In this document: piece after piece, positions 1 through 6,431 of the stretch | Numbering within the stretch: the first letter of the stretch is position 1 | How the letters are laid out: the number at the start of each line of letters is the position of its first letter | Assembly (NCBI GenBank): GCA_003577105.1 | Contig: QEUQ01000027.1 | Coordinates: forward strand, 1 to 32,716 | Direction: 5' to 3' | Origin: Acidobacteriota bacterium | GTDB taxonomy: Bacteria > Actinomycetota > Acidimicrobiia > ATN3 | Length of the DNA stretch: 32,716 nucleotides | The notes under the pieces: generated by a model | The model's database searches: none | Told to the model about the DNA's origin: nothing | Seen by the model: the letters and a program-made list of their open reading frames with translations, nothing else | Position numbers and translations under genes: made by a program

Positions 1-1
1 A

Positions 2-103
2 AGCGAGCAAGGTACAAGGATCGAGATCGCCCCATGGGCAGAGCGACGACCTAAGAGGAAGCGTCAACCAAGACGCGAGCGCGGCCCGACGCGGGTGGCG
101 TAG
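2..103 (+). CDS. possible 3' end of a plus-strand gene cut by the window edge
   Basis: A reading frame open from the left edge runs 33 codons to a TAG at 101-103. It ends in a strongly basic tail rich in Arg, Lys and Pro (PKRKRQPRRERGPTRVA). The composition suits the disordered C-terminus of a nucleic-acid-binding or membrane protein, but no domain is visible. Frames 1 and 3 are also open for short distances, so this is a weak call. If real, the gene converges with the minus-strand operon ending at 247 and would share the hairpin at 167-194. Confidence 0.2.
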   Translation, partial: SEQGTRIEIAPWAERRPKRKRQPRRERGPTRVA

Positions 104-166
104 GTGTATAGCTGGGGACGCGTCAGGTCTTTGAGCTCTGGGGCGTGAGGCGCACGACCTCGTGTG

Positions 167-194
167 GCCTAGCGCCGCGCGGGTTGGCGCAGGC
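167..194. terminator. GC-rich hairpin between convergent gene ends
   Basis: The arms GCCT-A-GCGCC and GGCGC-AGGC pair over 9 bp with one bulged A around a 9-nt loop. The hairpin lies about 50 nt past the stop of the minus-strand operon (247) and about 60 nt past the possible plus-strand stop (103). It has no T-run on either side, so it is not a textbook intrinsic terminator. A high-GC actinobacterial terminator lacking a U-tract is the likeliest reading. Confidence 0.35.
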
Positions 195-246
195 AGCGTC
201 GGCATCTTGTTGGGGTGATGGCGGTCGATCGAGTCGCGGAGAGAAG

Positions 247-951
247 TTACAGGGTCGAGGTGAACTCTGGGTTTGAGACGACGGCAATTACAAGCAGTAC
301 CCCAAGGGCTCCAATCACGATTGCGATCCAGCCGGTGACCAGAGCCGTGGTCACTTTGCCCTGACCGTCGAGGTAGTTGCGTGACTCGCGGATTTCCCGC
401 TTTGCCCTATTGCCTGTGACGACTGCTGCGATCCCGAGTAGGCCGACGGGAGTACACAGAAGCAATCCGACGGCCAGCGAGATGATTCCGAGAACCATCG
501 CTGTGTTGGCACTCGGTGCCTCCGGACGTTTCATCAATGGCATATATCCGTAGGCCTGGGGTTGCTGATATGGAAGGCCCGGGGAGTACGGGTGTTGATA
601 TTGCGACCCATACGGCGAGGGCTGCGCGGGTGAGTAGGGCGACCCGTACGGCGAGGACTGCGCGGGTGAGTAGGGCGACCCGTACGGCGAGGGCTGCGCG
701 GGTGAATAGGGCGAGGCATAGGAGGGGCCGGAAGCGCCGTAGGGCATGGGGTATGGCGTCGGCTGCGGCGGTGCGTACTGAGTCGGCTGCGGTGGTGCGT
801 ACGGAGTGGGGTATGGCGTCGGCTGGGGAGGTGTGTGCTGAGAGGGGTTTGGGCTCGTGAGGCCGTCTGGAGTTTGCTTACGCGCTCCGCCTTGGACGGT
901 GTAGGGACCGGACTGCGCGTTGGCCCAGTCGTTGGGGCGCCCTTCAGTCAC
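247..951 (-). CDS. DUF4190-type membrane protein with Pro/Tyr/Ser repeat tail
   Basis: This 234-residue protein has a long N-terminal disordered part (about residues 1-145) and a two-helix membrane domain. The membrane domain (NTAMVLGIISLAVGLL, then GNRAKREIRES, then TALVTGWIAIVIGALGVLL) is typical of DUF4190 proteins, whose function is unknown. The tail contains three 12-residue units of the form SPYGSPYSPAQP and a second block of APPQPTPY units. I place the start at the GTG at 951-949: it overlaps the stop of the upstream DUF2752 gene by 4 nt (GTGA), the usual sign of translational coupling, and removes about 29 extra residues that only restate the DUF2752 gene in another frame. It is the last gene of a three-gene operon. 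The N-terminus is probably cytosolic, by the family topology. Confidence 0.85.
   Translation of the reverse strand: MTEGRPNDWANAQSGPYTVQGGARKQTPDGLTSPNPSQHTPPQPTPYPTPYAPPQPTQYAPPQPTPYPMPYGASGPSYASPYSPAQPSPYGSPYSPAQSSPYGSPYSPAQPSPYGSQYQHPYSPGLPYQQPQAYGYMPLMKRPEAPSANTAMVLGIISLAVGLLLCTPVGLLGIAAVVTGNRAKREIRESRNYLDGQGKVTTALVTGWIAIVIGALGVLLVIAVVSNPEFTSTL
603..715 (-). repeat. 36-bp in-frame tandem repeat, about 3 copies
   Basis: Three near-identical 36-bp units start at 603, 639 and 675, and a partial fourth follows. Differences are single bases. Each unit encodes 12 residues (SPYGSPYSPAQP-like) in the tail of the DUF4190 protein. Because 36 is a multiple of three, gain or loss of units would change tail length without a frameshift. 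Confidence 0.9.
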
Positions 952-1394
952 GCGATGAGGGGGTGAAGGGGCCCGATCCTGAAGCTCTGATAGAGCATCA
1001 GGATCGCGAGGATCACGCCTGAGATCCTGTAGGCCCATTTCTTCGTTGTGGGACTTAGCTCAACCGATATTCGCTTTCGCCGAACCAGCGCCCAGATCAA
1101 CGCAATGATGCCGGCCACGGTCGCCACGAAGATGAGAGGGCCCGCAGGTGATGCCACGAAGGATTCCCAGACTCTCCCACCGGCGAGGTGGGCAAAGCTG
1201 GTCGTCATGCCACAGAAGGGGCACGGGACTCCGGTGAACCTGCGCAGCGGACATAGAACGGGCCCTGACGCAACGTCGTATCTGGAGAGATACCTGGCGA
1301 GCCCTAGTGTTCCTACGCCCGCGCCTAGGAGCGGCAGCTCGAGCTTGACGAGCTCCCGCCCCATGGCCTCGCGGGTGGAAAGAGGTGAAGTCAC
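948..1394 (-). CDS. DUF2752 membrane protein
   Basis: A 148-residue protein with the DUF2752 signature: a Cys at 48, then GVPCPFCGMTTSF with Cys58 and Cys61, followed by a hydrophobic helix. There are three to four membrane helices (about 20-38, 82-103 and 122-138). The family has no established function; the CPFCG cluster could bind metal or be redox active, which is inference. It starts with GTG at 1394-1392, 6 nt after the stop of the upstream gene and without a clear Shine-Dalgarno, so it is probably translated by coupling. An ATG at 1364 is an alternative start. Its stop overlaps the next start by 4 nt. It sits between two DUF4190 proteins, so the three probably form one membrane assembly. 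Confidence 0.85.
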   Translation of the reverse strand: MTSPLSTREAMGRELVKLELPLLGAGVGTLGLARYLSRYDVASGPVLCPLRRFTGVPCPFCGMTTSFAHLAGGRVWESFVASPAGPLIFVATVAGIIALIWALVRRKRISVELSPTTKKWAYRISGVILAILMLYQSFRIGPLHPLIA

Positions 1395-1400
1395 CGATTT

Positions 1401-1886
1401 CTAGTAGGTGGTTACCGGAACCGAGCTGAAGAGGGCCGCGAAGAAGAGCAAGTACGCGATCCAGAAGAGCAGTGATAGCCCGCCAATCGCGGTACCTATC
1501 CAGCCAAAGATCACTCCAAGGTTGGCATTGCTCTCGCCTCCGAGTCGCCCGCCTGACGCAGCAATCTCCTTCTTGGCCTTGTTGCCCATGGTGATTCCCG
1601 GAATCCCGAGGAGACCCAGGACCCCGCATCCGAAGAAGATGCCGACCAGACCGACGATCCCCCAAATCATCGCGTTCTTGGCGGCCTGCGATTCGGGAAC
1701 CGCGTAGCCGTACTGAGGCTGGCCGTAGGGTTGCTGAGGCTGCGCATATGCCTGCTGAGGCTGCGCATATGGTTGCTGTGGTGCAGCCGGAGGAGGGGGC
1801 ACATATTGTCCCTGAGCCGGCGGCGGCGGCGGTGTGCCCGGTGCGGGCTGCTGATATGGCTGATTGGGATTGGGTGGCTGCGTCAC
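1401..1886 (-). CDS. DUF4190-type membrane protein with Pro/Gln/Tyr-rich tail
   Basis: This 161-residue protein is a paralogue of the last gene in the operon. Residues 1-68 are almost wholly Pro, Gln, Tyr and Ala, with YAQPQQ-type units encoded by two copies of a 21-bp repeat at 1732-1773. Residues about 70-160 form the DUF4190 domain: a Gly-rich helix (MIWGIVGLVGIFFGCG), the linker GNKAKKEIAASGG, and a second long helix pair ending in Tyr. It starts with GTG at 1886-1884 with an RBS GGAGGT at 1894-1899 (7-nt spacer). It is the first gene of the operon and is transcribed divergently from purH. Function unknown. Confidence 0.85.
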   Translation of the reverse strand: MTQPPNPNQPYQQPAPGTPPPPPAQGQYVPPPPAAPQQPYAQPQQAYAQPQQPYGQPQYGYAVPESQAAKNAMIWGIVGLVGIFFGCGVLGLLGIPGITMGNKAKKEIAASGGRLGGESNANLGVIFGWIGTAIGGLSLLFWIAYLLFFAALFSSVPVTTY

Positions 1887-1893
1887 GCGTCAT

Positions 1894-1899
1894 ACCTCC
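1894..1899 (-). promoter_or_regulatory. ribosome binding site deciding the GTG start at 1886
   Basis: On the minus strand GGAGGT precedes the GTG at 1886 by 7 nt. An ATG at 1893 lies in another frame and is not the start. Confidence 0.7.
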
Positions 1900-2057
1900 G
1901 TCGCTACTGACCGCAGTAATTGCACAAGTATCCTCGCAAACTGCCTTACCGCGCACGATCGCTCCAGTTTTGGCACCGCCAGCCCGGCATGGGCGGATCT
2001 CTTGAGGGCTACCGGCAGGCCTTTGTGTAGGATGCGAAGCGGCATTTCACATGGGAC

Positions 2058-2062
2058 GGAGG
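2058..2062 (+). promoter_or_regulatory. ribosome binding site deciding the TTG start of purH
   Basis: GGAGG at 2058-2062 lies 5 nt before a TTG at 2068. The upstream in-frame ATG at 2032 has no comparable site and would add residues that PurH proteins lack. Confidence 0.75.
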
Positions 2063-2067
2063 CATCC

Positions 2068-3609
2068 TTGCAGGGCAATCTTGTCGAAGTTCGCCGGGCG
2101 TTGGTCTCGGTCCACGACAAGACCGGAATTGAGGATTTTGCCCGCGGACTGACTGACCTCGGGGTAGAACTTGTCTCGAGTGGGGGGACCGCTTCCGCAT
2201 TGGAGAGCGCGGGGATAGCGGTGATTCGGGTCGAGGAGATAACCGGCGCCGCTGAAATGCTTGGCGGGCGGGTCAAGACGCTTCATCCGCTCATCCACGG
2301 GGGAATTCTTGCCAACCGTGGCGACCCCGGCCATCTCAACGACGTCGAGTCCCGCTCGGTACCGCTCATTGATCTAGTTGTCGTGAACCTTTACCCGTTT
2401 GAGTCAACCGTTGCTCAGCCAGACGTGAGTCTTGAGGCTGCAATCGAGCAGATCGACATAGGTGGTCCTGCAATGATCAGAGCAGCGGCTAAGAACCACG
2501 CCTGGGTTGGCGTCGTCACCTCTCCGTCGCAGTACGCAGAAGTGCTCGAAGAGCTATCGACGCATGGCGGAACTACGGGTGAATTGCGATCCGCCTTGGC
2601 AAGTGCTGCCTTTGCGCGTACGGCTGCGTACGACGCGGCGATTGTGAGGTGGCTAGAGCGTAGCGAGGCGCTTCCAGAGCACTTGAATCTCTCATTCACG
2701 AGGCAGCTCGATCTTAGATATGGCGAGAACCCGCATCAGTCGGCTGCCTACTACGGGCCCGCGGGGGCGTCCTCCTTGCTCGCGCAGATGAATCAGCTCG
2801 GGGGCAAGGAGCTTTCGTATAACAACATTGGAGACCTTGATGCTGCGTGGAGGTTGGCTCAGGAATTCAATGGCCCAGCCGCGGTTGTTATCAAGCACGC
2901 GAACCCATGCGGTGTGGCGATCGCGGACCGCATCGAAGAGGCCTACCGTCGGGCCCACCTGTGCGATCCGCAGTCGGCGTTCGGCGGTGTTGTCGCGCTG
3001 AACCGCAAGGTTACGGCTGAACTTGCCGGCGACCTCGCCCCTGTCTTCACGGAGGTGGTAGTTGCCCCGGACTTCGATTCAGAGGCCCTCGAAATCCTTA
3101 GAGCAAAGAAGAATCTGAGGGTCATGCAGGCGCCCGCTGTAGGCGAGCAGGCGAGCATCGAGTACAGATCGGTTCTCGGCGGGCTTCTCGCGCAGACGCC
3201 GGACCTAGTTGATGACCGCTCCGGTTGGACGGTCGTCTCGAAGGCAGAGCCGACGGAGCAGCAGTGGGAGGACCTCAGTTTTGCCTGGACTGTCTGCGCC
3301 CACACGAAGTCCAATGCAATTGTCCTCGCGCTCGATGGACAGGCGTTTGGAATCGGTGCGGGCGATCAGAGCCGAGTCGGATCAGTTGAGCGCGCAGCGT
3401 CCCAAGCTGAAGGGCGCGCGAAGGGCGGAGCGTGCGCAAGTGAAGCGTTCTTTCCGTTTCGAGATGGCATTGACGCGGCAGTAGCGGCCGGAGCATCGGC
3501 CGTCGTTGAGCCGGGCGGCTCGGTGAGGGACGACGAGGTCATAGCAGCAGCAGATGAGCACGGTGTTGCACTCGTCTTCACTGGTCGACGCCATTTCAGG
3601 CACGGTTAG
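2068..3609 (+). CDS. purH: bifunctional AICAR formyltransferase / IMP cyclohydrolase
   Basis: PurH catalyses the last two steps of purine synthesis: formyl transfer from 10-formyl-THF to AICAR, then ring closure to IMP. The 513-residue product has the usual family length. The N-terminal MGS-like cyclohydrolase domain shows SVHDKTGI (13-20), SSGGTAS (37-43) and KTLHP (70-74). The C-terminal transformylase domain shows RYGENPHQ (217-224), the catalytic KHANPCG (276-282), SAFGGVV, SNAIVLA and FFPFRDGID. It starts at TTG 2068, set by the GGAGG just upstream; this gives the common short N-terminus before RRALVSV. folD begins 5 nt after its stop, so formyl donor supply and use are co-transcribed. 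No purine-responsive operator or riboswitch was recognised in the divergent upstream region. Confidence 0.97.
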   Translation: MQGNLVEVRRALVSVHDKTGIEDFARGLTDLGVELVSSGGTASALESAGIAVIRVEEITGAAEMLGGRVKTLHPLIHGGILANRGDPGHLNDVESRSVPLIDLVVVNLYPFESTVAQPDVSLEAAIEQIDIGGPAMIRAAAKNHAWVGVVTSPSQYAEVLEELSTHGGTTGELRSALASAAFARTAAYDAAIVRWLERSEALPEHLNLSFTRQLDLRYGENPHQSAAYYGPAGASSLLAQMNQLGGKELSYNNIGDLDAAWRLAQEFNGPAAVVIKHANPCGVAIADRIEEAYRRAHLCDPQSAFGGVVALNRKVTAELAGDLAPVFTEVVVAPDFDSEALEILRAKKNLRVMQAPAVGEQASIEYRSVLGGLLAQTPDLVDDRSGWTVVSKAEPTEQQWEDLSFAWTVCAHTKSNAIVLALDGQAFGIGAGDQSRVGSVERAASQAEGRAKGGACASEAFFPFRDGIDAAVAAGASAVVEPGGSVRDDEVIAAADEHGVALVFTGRRHFRHG

Positions 3610-3614
3610 CGCCT

Positions 3615-4484
3615 GTGGCGGTGATCATGGATGGCAAAGCCTTGGCTGCCGAGTTCCGGGCGCGCATTGCCGAGGAAATCAAGGTGCTGGAGTCAGAGGG
3701 AATCCGCCCGGGCCTTGGCACGCTGCTTGTAGGTGACGATCCGGGGTCGGCTAGCTATGTGCGTGGCAAGCATCGCGATTGCGAAGAAGTCGGCATGAAA
3801 TCGGTTGCACGCGAGCTTCCAGCCGACGCGACTCAGGCGGATGTCGAGAGAGCCGTTGACGAGCTCAACGAAGACCCGTCGGTGTCGGCATTTATTGTTC
3901 AGCTACCGCTTCCGCGGGGACTTGACGAGGACAGGGCGCTGGCCAGGATTGACCCATCTAAAGACGCAGACGGTCTTCACCCTTTTAATCTCGGGCAATT
4001 GGTGCTTCAGTCCCCGGGGGTCCTGCCCTGCACTCCGCGGGGCATTTGCGAACTGCTGAGGCACTACGACGTACCGGTGGACGGCGCTGAAGTGGTGATC
4101 ATCGGCCGTGGCAAGACGGTGGGTCGGCCGCTTGGGCTGCTGCTCTCGATGAAGCGCGACGTAGGCAATGCGACTGTCACAACTTGTCACACTGGGACTG
4201 GTGACTTGGCAGGCCATGCTAGGCGCGCCGACATTCTCATAACGGCCAGCGGTGTCCCCAAGATGGTTACCGGTGACTGGGTCAAGCCTGGCGCTGCCGT
4301 CTTCGATGTGGGAATAACTCGCACTGACGATGGGCTTGTGGGAGATGTCGAGCGCGATTCAGTCGAGGAGGTCGCCGGGTGGCTGGCGCCGATGCCAGGA
4401 GGTGTCGGGCCGATGACGCGAGCGATGTTGTTGGCCAATACGGTTGAGGCGGCCCGCAGTCGTCTGGGAAACGGTCAGGAGTGA
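3615..4484 (+). CDS. folD: bifunctional methylene-THF dehydrogenase / methenyl-THF cyclohydrolase
   Basis: FolD interconverts 5,10-methylene-THF, 5,10-methenyl-THF and 10-formyl-THF in the cytosol. The 289-residue protein has normal length and the family motifs in order: YVRGK with catalytic Lys52, QLPLP (96-100, Gln96), DADGLHP (Asp119), PCTPRGI, the nucleotide-binding loop GRGKTVGRP (164-172), DVGITR, and [18 protein letters not shown] near the end. I keep the GTG start at 3615 because FolD proteins usually carry a few residues before the xxDGKxxA motif; ATG 3627 is possible. It lies between purH, which uses 10-formyl-THF, and an MTHFR gene, which uses methylene-THF, so the three form a one-carbon module. 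Confidence 0.97.
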   Translation: MAVIMDGKALAAEFRARIAEEIKVLESEGIRPGLGTLLVGDDPGSASYVRGKHRDCEEVGMKSVARELPADATQADVERAVDELNEDPSVSAFIVQLPLPRGLDEDRALARIDPSKDADGLHPFNLGQLVLQSPGVLPCTPRGICELLRHYDVPVDGAEVVIIGRGKTVGRPLGLLLSMKRDVGNATVTTCHTGTGDLAGHARRADILITASGVPKMVTGDWVKPGAAVFDVGITRTDDGLVGDVERDSVEEVAGWLAPMPGGVGPMTRAMLLANTVEAARSRLGNGQE

Positions 4485-4494
4485 ATTCCGGGTA

Positions 4495-5391
4495 ATGACA
4501 GAGAAGAGCAACCTCCAACTTGTACTCGAGTCCGGCGCATTCGCTGTGACAGCAGAGCTTGGCCCACCCAAGGGAGCAGACGCCGAACCTGTAAGGCGGA
4601 AGTCCCGAATTCTCAAGGGCTACTGCGATGCCGCAAACATCACCGACAACCAGGCGGCAGTGGTTCGCATGGCTTCGTGGGCCGGCGCTCTGATTGCAAT
4701 TGAGGAAGGGGTCGAGCCGATCATGCAAATGACTACTCGAGACCGAAATGTCATGGCCCTTCAGAGTGACTTGATCGGGGCTTCGGCGCTCGGAATCCGA
4801 AACATCCTTGCTCTCTCAGGAGATCCGATCAAGATTGGAAATCACCCCGATGCCCAGGCGGTGAGTGAGATCGACTCCACCGCCCTGACCGCCATGATTT
4901 CAGCAATGAAGGGCGAAGGGATCTTCGCAAACGGAGAGAAGATACCGACTCCGCCAAGCTTCTTTGTTGCGTCAGCGGCGAACCCGACCATGGACACGGC
5001 CGAAAAGATCGAGTCCAAGATTTCGGCCGGTACCGATTTCTTTCAGTCCAACATCATCTATGACATCGCAGCGTTCAGGGCCTGGTTTGAGCCCCTGCGC
5101 GACTCGGGCGCTTTCGGCACGGCCCCCTTTCTTGCGGGCGTGACGCCGCCGAAATCCGAGCAGATTCTCAGGCATATGCACGACAAGATCCCGGGTGTGA
5201 CAGTTCCTGACGAGACTTTTCAACGCATGGCGGGCAAGGAAGGCAAGGCCGCAGAGGAAGCAGGCATGGCGATAGCGGTCGATGTCATTGAGGCGGTTAG
5301 ACAAATTGACGGGGTAGCCGGGGTGCACCTCATGGCGGTTGCGTGGGAAGAGGCTATTCCGGAGATCGTCGAGACGGCCGGGCTCCGATAG
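4495..5391 (+). CDS. metF: methylenetetrahydrofolate reductase family protein
   Basis: The 298-residue protein belongs to the FAD-linked MTHFR family, which reduces 5,10-methylene-THF to 5-methyl-THF. Visible motifs are the catalytic-Glu segment TAELGPPKGAD (Glu21), ITDNQ (50-54), ILALSGDP (Asp110) and GNHPDAQAV. The ELGPPKGAD and SGDP..GxHP patterns resemble the short MTHFR of Wood-Ljungdahl organisms more than E. coli MetF (EFFPP). Those enzymes often work with a partner MetV, which is not in this window. It starts at ATG 4495, 10 nt after the folD stop. The longer in-frame start at 4444 overlaps folD and adds no conserved sequence. The family is certain; whether it makes methyl groups for methionine or oxidises or reduces one-carbon units for energy is open. 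Confidence 0.92.
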   Translation: MTEKSNLQLVLESGAFAVTAELGPPKGADAEPVRRKSRILKGYCDAANITDNQAAVVRMASWAGALIAIEEGVEPIMQMTTRDRNVMALQSDLIGASALGIRNILALSGDPIKIGNHPDAQAVSEIDSTALTAMISAMKGEGIFANGEKIPTPPSFFVASAANPTMDTAEKIESKISAGTDFFQSNIIYDIAAFRAWFEPLRDSGAFGTAPFLAGVTPPKSEQILRHMHDKIPGVTVPDETFQRMAGKEGKAAEEAGMAIAVDVIEAVRQIDGVAGVHLMAVAWEEAIPEIVETAGLR

Positions 5392-5416
5392 CACCTCTCA
5401 AGCTGGGCATTAACGT

Positions 5417-5430
5417 AATTTCGCGAAATT
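5417..5430. promoter_or_regulatory. perfect 14-bp palindrome, possible operator
   Basis: AATTTCGCGAAATT is fully self-complementary and AT-rich compared with its surroundings. It lies 26 nt past the metF stop and about 125 nt before the next gene. It could be a repressor site for the gene at 5555. No family of regulator can be named. Confidence 0.35.
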
Positions 5431-5444
5431 GCCGAAGTAGTTAG

Positions 5445-5505
5445 TGCCTCGGAGTGCGCGAGGCAAACCTGGATGGCAACCCAATCAGGCACGACCCCGG
5501 TGCCT
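5445..5505 (+). ncRNA. row of three short hairpins in a 5' leader, possible regulatory RNA
   Basis: TGCCTC (5445-5450) pairs with GAGGCA (5460-5465) around a 9-nt loop. CCTG (5468-5471) can pair with CAGG (5486-5489) enclosing a TGGCAACCCA segment. AGGCAC (5487-5492) pairs perfectly with GTGCCT (5500-5505) around a 7-nt loop. The second and third helices share bases, so they exclude each other, as in a switch. The element ends about 50 nt before the start at 5555. It matches no riboswitch consensus I know; a SAM-IV resemblance (GAGTGC, GGCAACCC) did not hold up. Confidence 0.3.
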
Positions 5506-5554
5506 GTCAGCGCGCATGGCGCGTTGAGTTTTGGGAGAGGTGAGGTGAAGTTCC

Positions 5555-6337
5555 ATGGGTAGGTGGTTCAAGCGAGGAGAGTCCCCTCCTCAGCCGATGC
5601 CCCCGATTGCATTCAGTCGTCTGGTCGGTGAACTGCTGAGCGCCCGCATGGATGGCAGGCCGTTCGATCAAGTAGAAGATCTGACGATTGCAAGCGGTGA
5701 CTTGGTCTTTGGGCTTGATGCTCTCTATGAGCAGTACCGCTGTGACATTGGAGCCTTGCAGGAAACAGTTGATGAGTGGATCGAGACCGTATCCGGTTCG
5801 CTCGTTGAAGCGGACTCCGGGCCTATTCTGATCCCGTTGATACGCACCTTGGAGACGGCCCTCGATTCAAAGGTCACTTTCAGGCCGTTGGCGGGTGGCC
5901 TCGCTGTATGTCTTGGCGAGGAGCGCGAAGAAGCTATTGAAGGCCCCAAGGCATATCAGCTGCGTGGTCACGACCTGACGACGGCTGCGTTTGACGTGAA
6001 TTTTCAAATGGGCATGACGGAGCTGCGTGCCCGATTCCCCAAGACCGAGGCCGAGGCTGCCGGCAGCGGCGAGTCCTTGCTGCTTCAGATTGGAGCTGGG
6101 GACGGGTGGGAATCGAGTCTGATGCTGCTGCGGGAGTTTCGGGCATGGGCCCGCAAGCAAGTTGGAGGCCCTGCCTACTACGCGATTCCACGCACCGGGA
6201 GTGTCTTGGTCTTCGGAGAACGTGGCCTGGAATCCGGCCCTCGTTCGGCGATGAGAGAGTGGGCAACCGGTGACGATTCCCTATCTGATCAGGTCTTCTG
6301 GGAGTCATCGGGAGGGCTCTGCGCAGAGCCGCTCTGA
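5555..6337 (+). CDS. uncharacterised cytosolic protein, weakly DUF1444-like
   Basis: A 260-residue soluble protein with no signal peptide, membrane helix or recognisable catalytic motif. The pattern FGLDALYEQYR, then DEWIETVSG, then LIPLIRTLE, followed by a LAGGLAVCLGEE strand and a late PAYYAIPRTGSVLVFGE strand, recalls the order of elements in DUF1444 (YtpQ-like) proteins. That is pattern memory, not an alignment. It starts at ATG 5555 with a purine-rich GAGAGGTGAGG stretch upstream. It follows a 163-nt gap with a palindrome and hairpins, so it is probably its own transcription unit. Its last codons contain the inverted repeat at 6315-6330. Confidence 0.75.
   Translation: MGRWFKRGESPPQPMPPIAFSRLVGELLSARMDGRPFDQVEDLTIASGDLVFGLDALYEQYRCDIGALQETVDEWIETVSGSLVEADSGPILIPLIRTLETALDSKVTFRPLAGGLAVCLGEEREEAIEGPKAYQLRGHDLTTAAFDVNFQMGMTELRARFPKTEAEAAGSGESLLLQIGAGDGWESSLMLLREFRAWARKQVGGPAYYAIPRTGSVLVFGERGLESGPRSAMREWATGDDSLSDQVFWESSGGLCAEPL
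6315..6330 (+). terminator. 16-bp palindrome at the gene end
   Basis: GGCTCTGCGCAGAGCC is a perfect palindrome able to form a 6-bp stem with a GCGC loop, just before the stop at 6335-6337. There is no T-run after it. It may help end transcription of the gene at 5555 or protect its 3' end. Confidence 0.3.
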
Positions 6338-6431
6338 TCTCCAGACTCGCGGCGAACCCCTCTGTTGCGGCCTGCGTATTCAGATGTGACGTAGGCTTTC
6401 ATCAATTAGGAATCCGGGGAGCGTCAGAGGG

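Noticed and set aside
1060-1956. 298-residue open frame on the minus strand
   Set aside because: It runs across the start of one DUF4190 gene and most of the DUF2752 gene in another frame; its Arg/Gln-rich low-complexity product matches no family, and the real genes have overlaps and motifs.
5440-5510. SAM-IV or cyclic-di-GMP riboswitch
   Set aside because: GAGTGC and GGCAACCC recall SAM-IV, and GGCAAACC recalls GEMM, but the required paired helices and the second conserved blocks of either class are missing.
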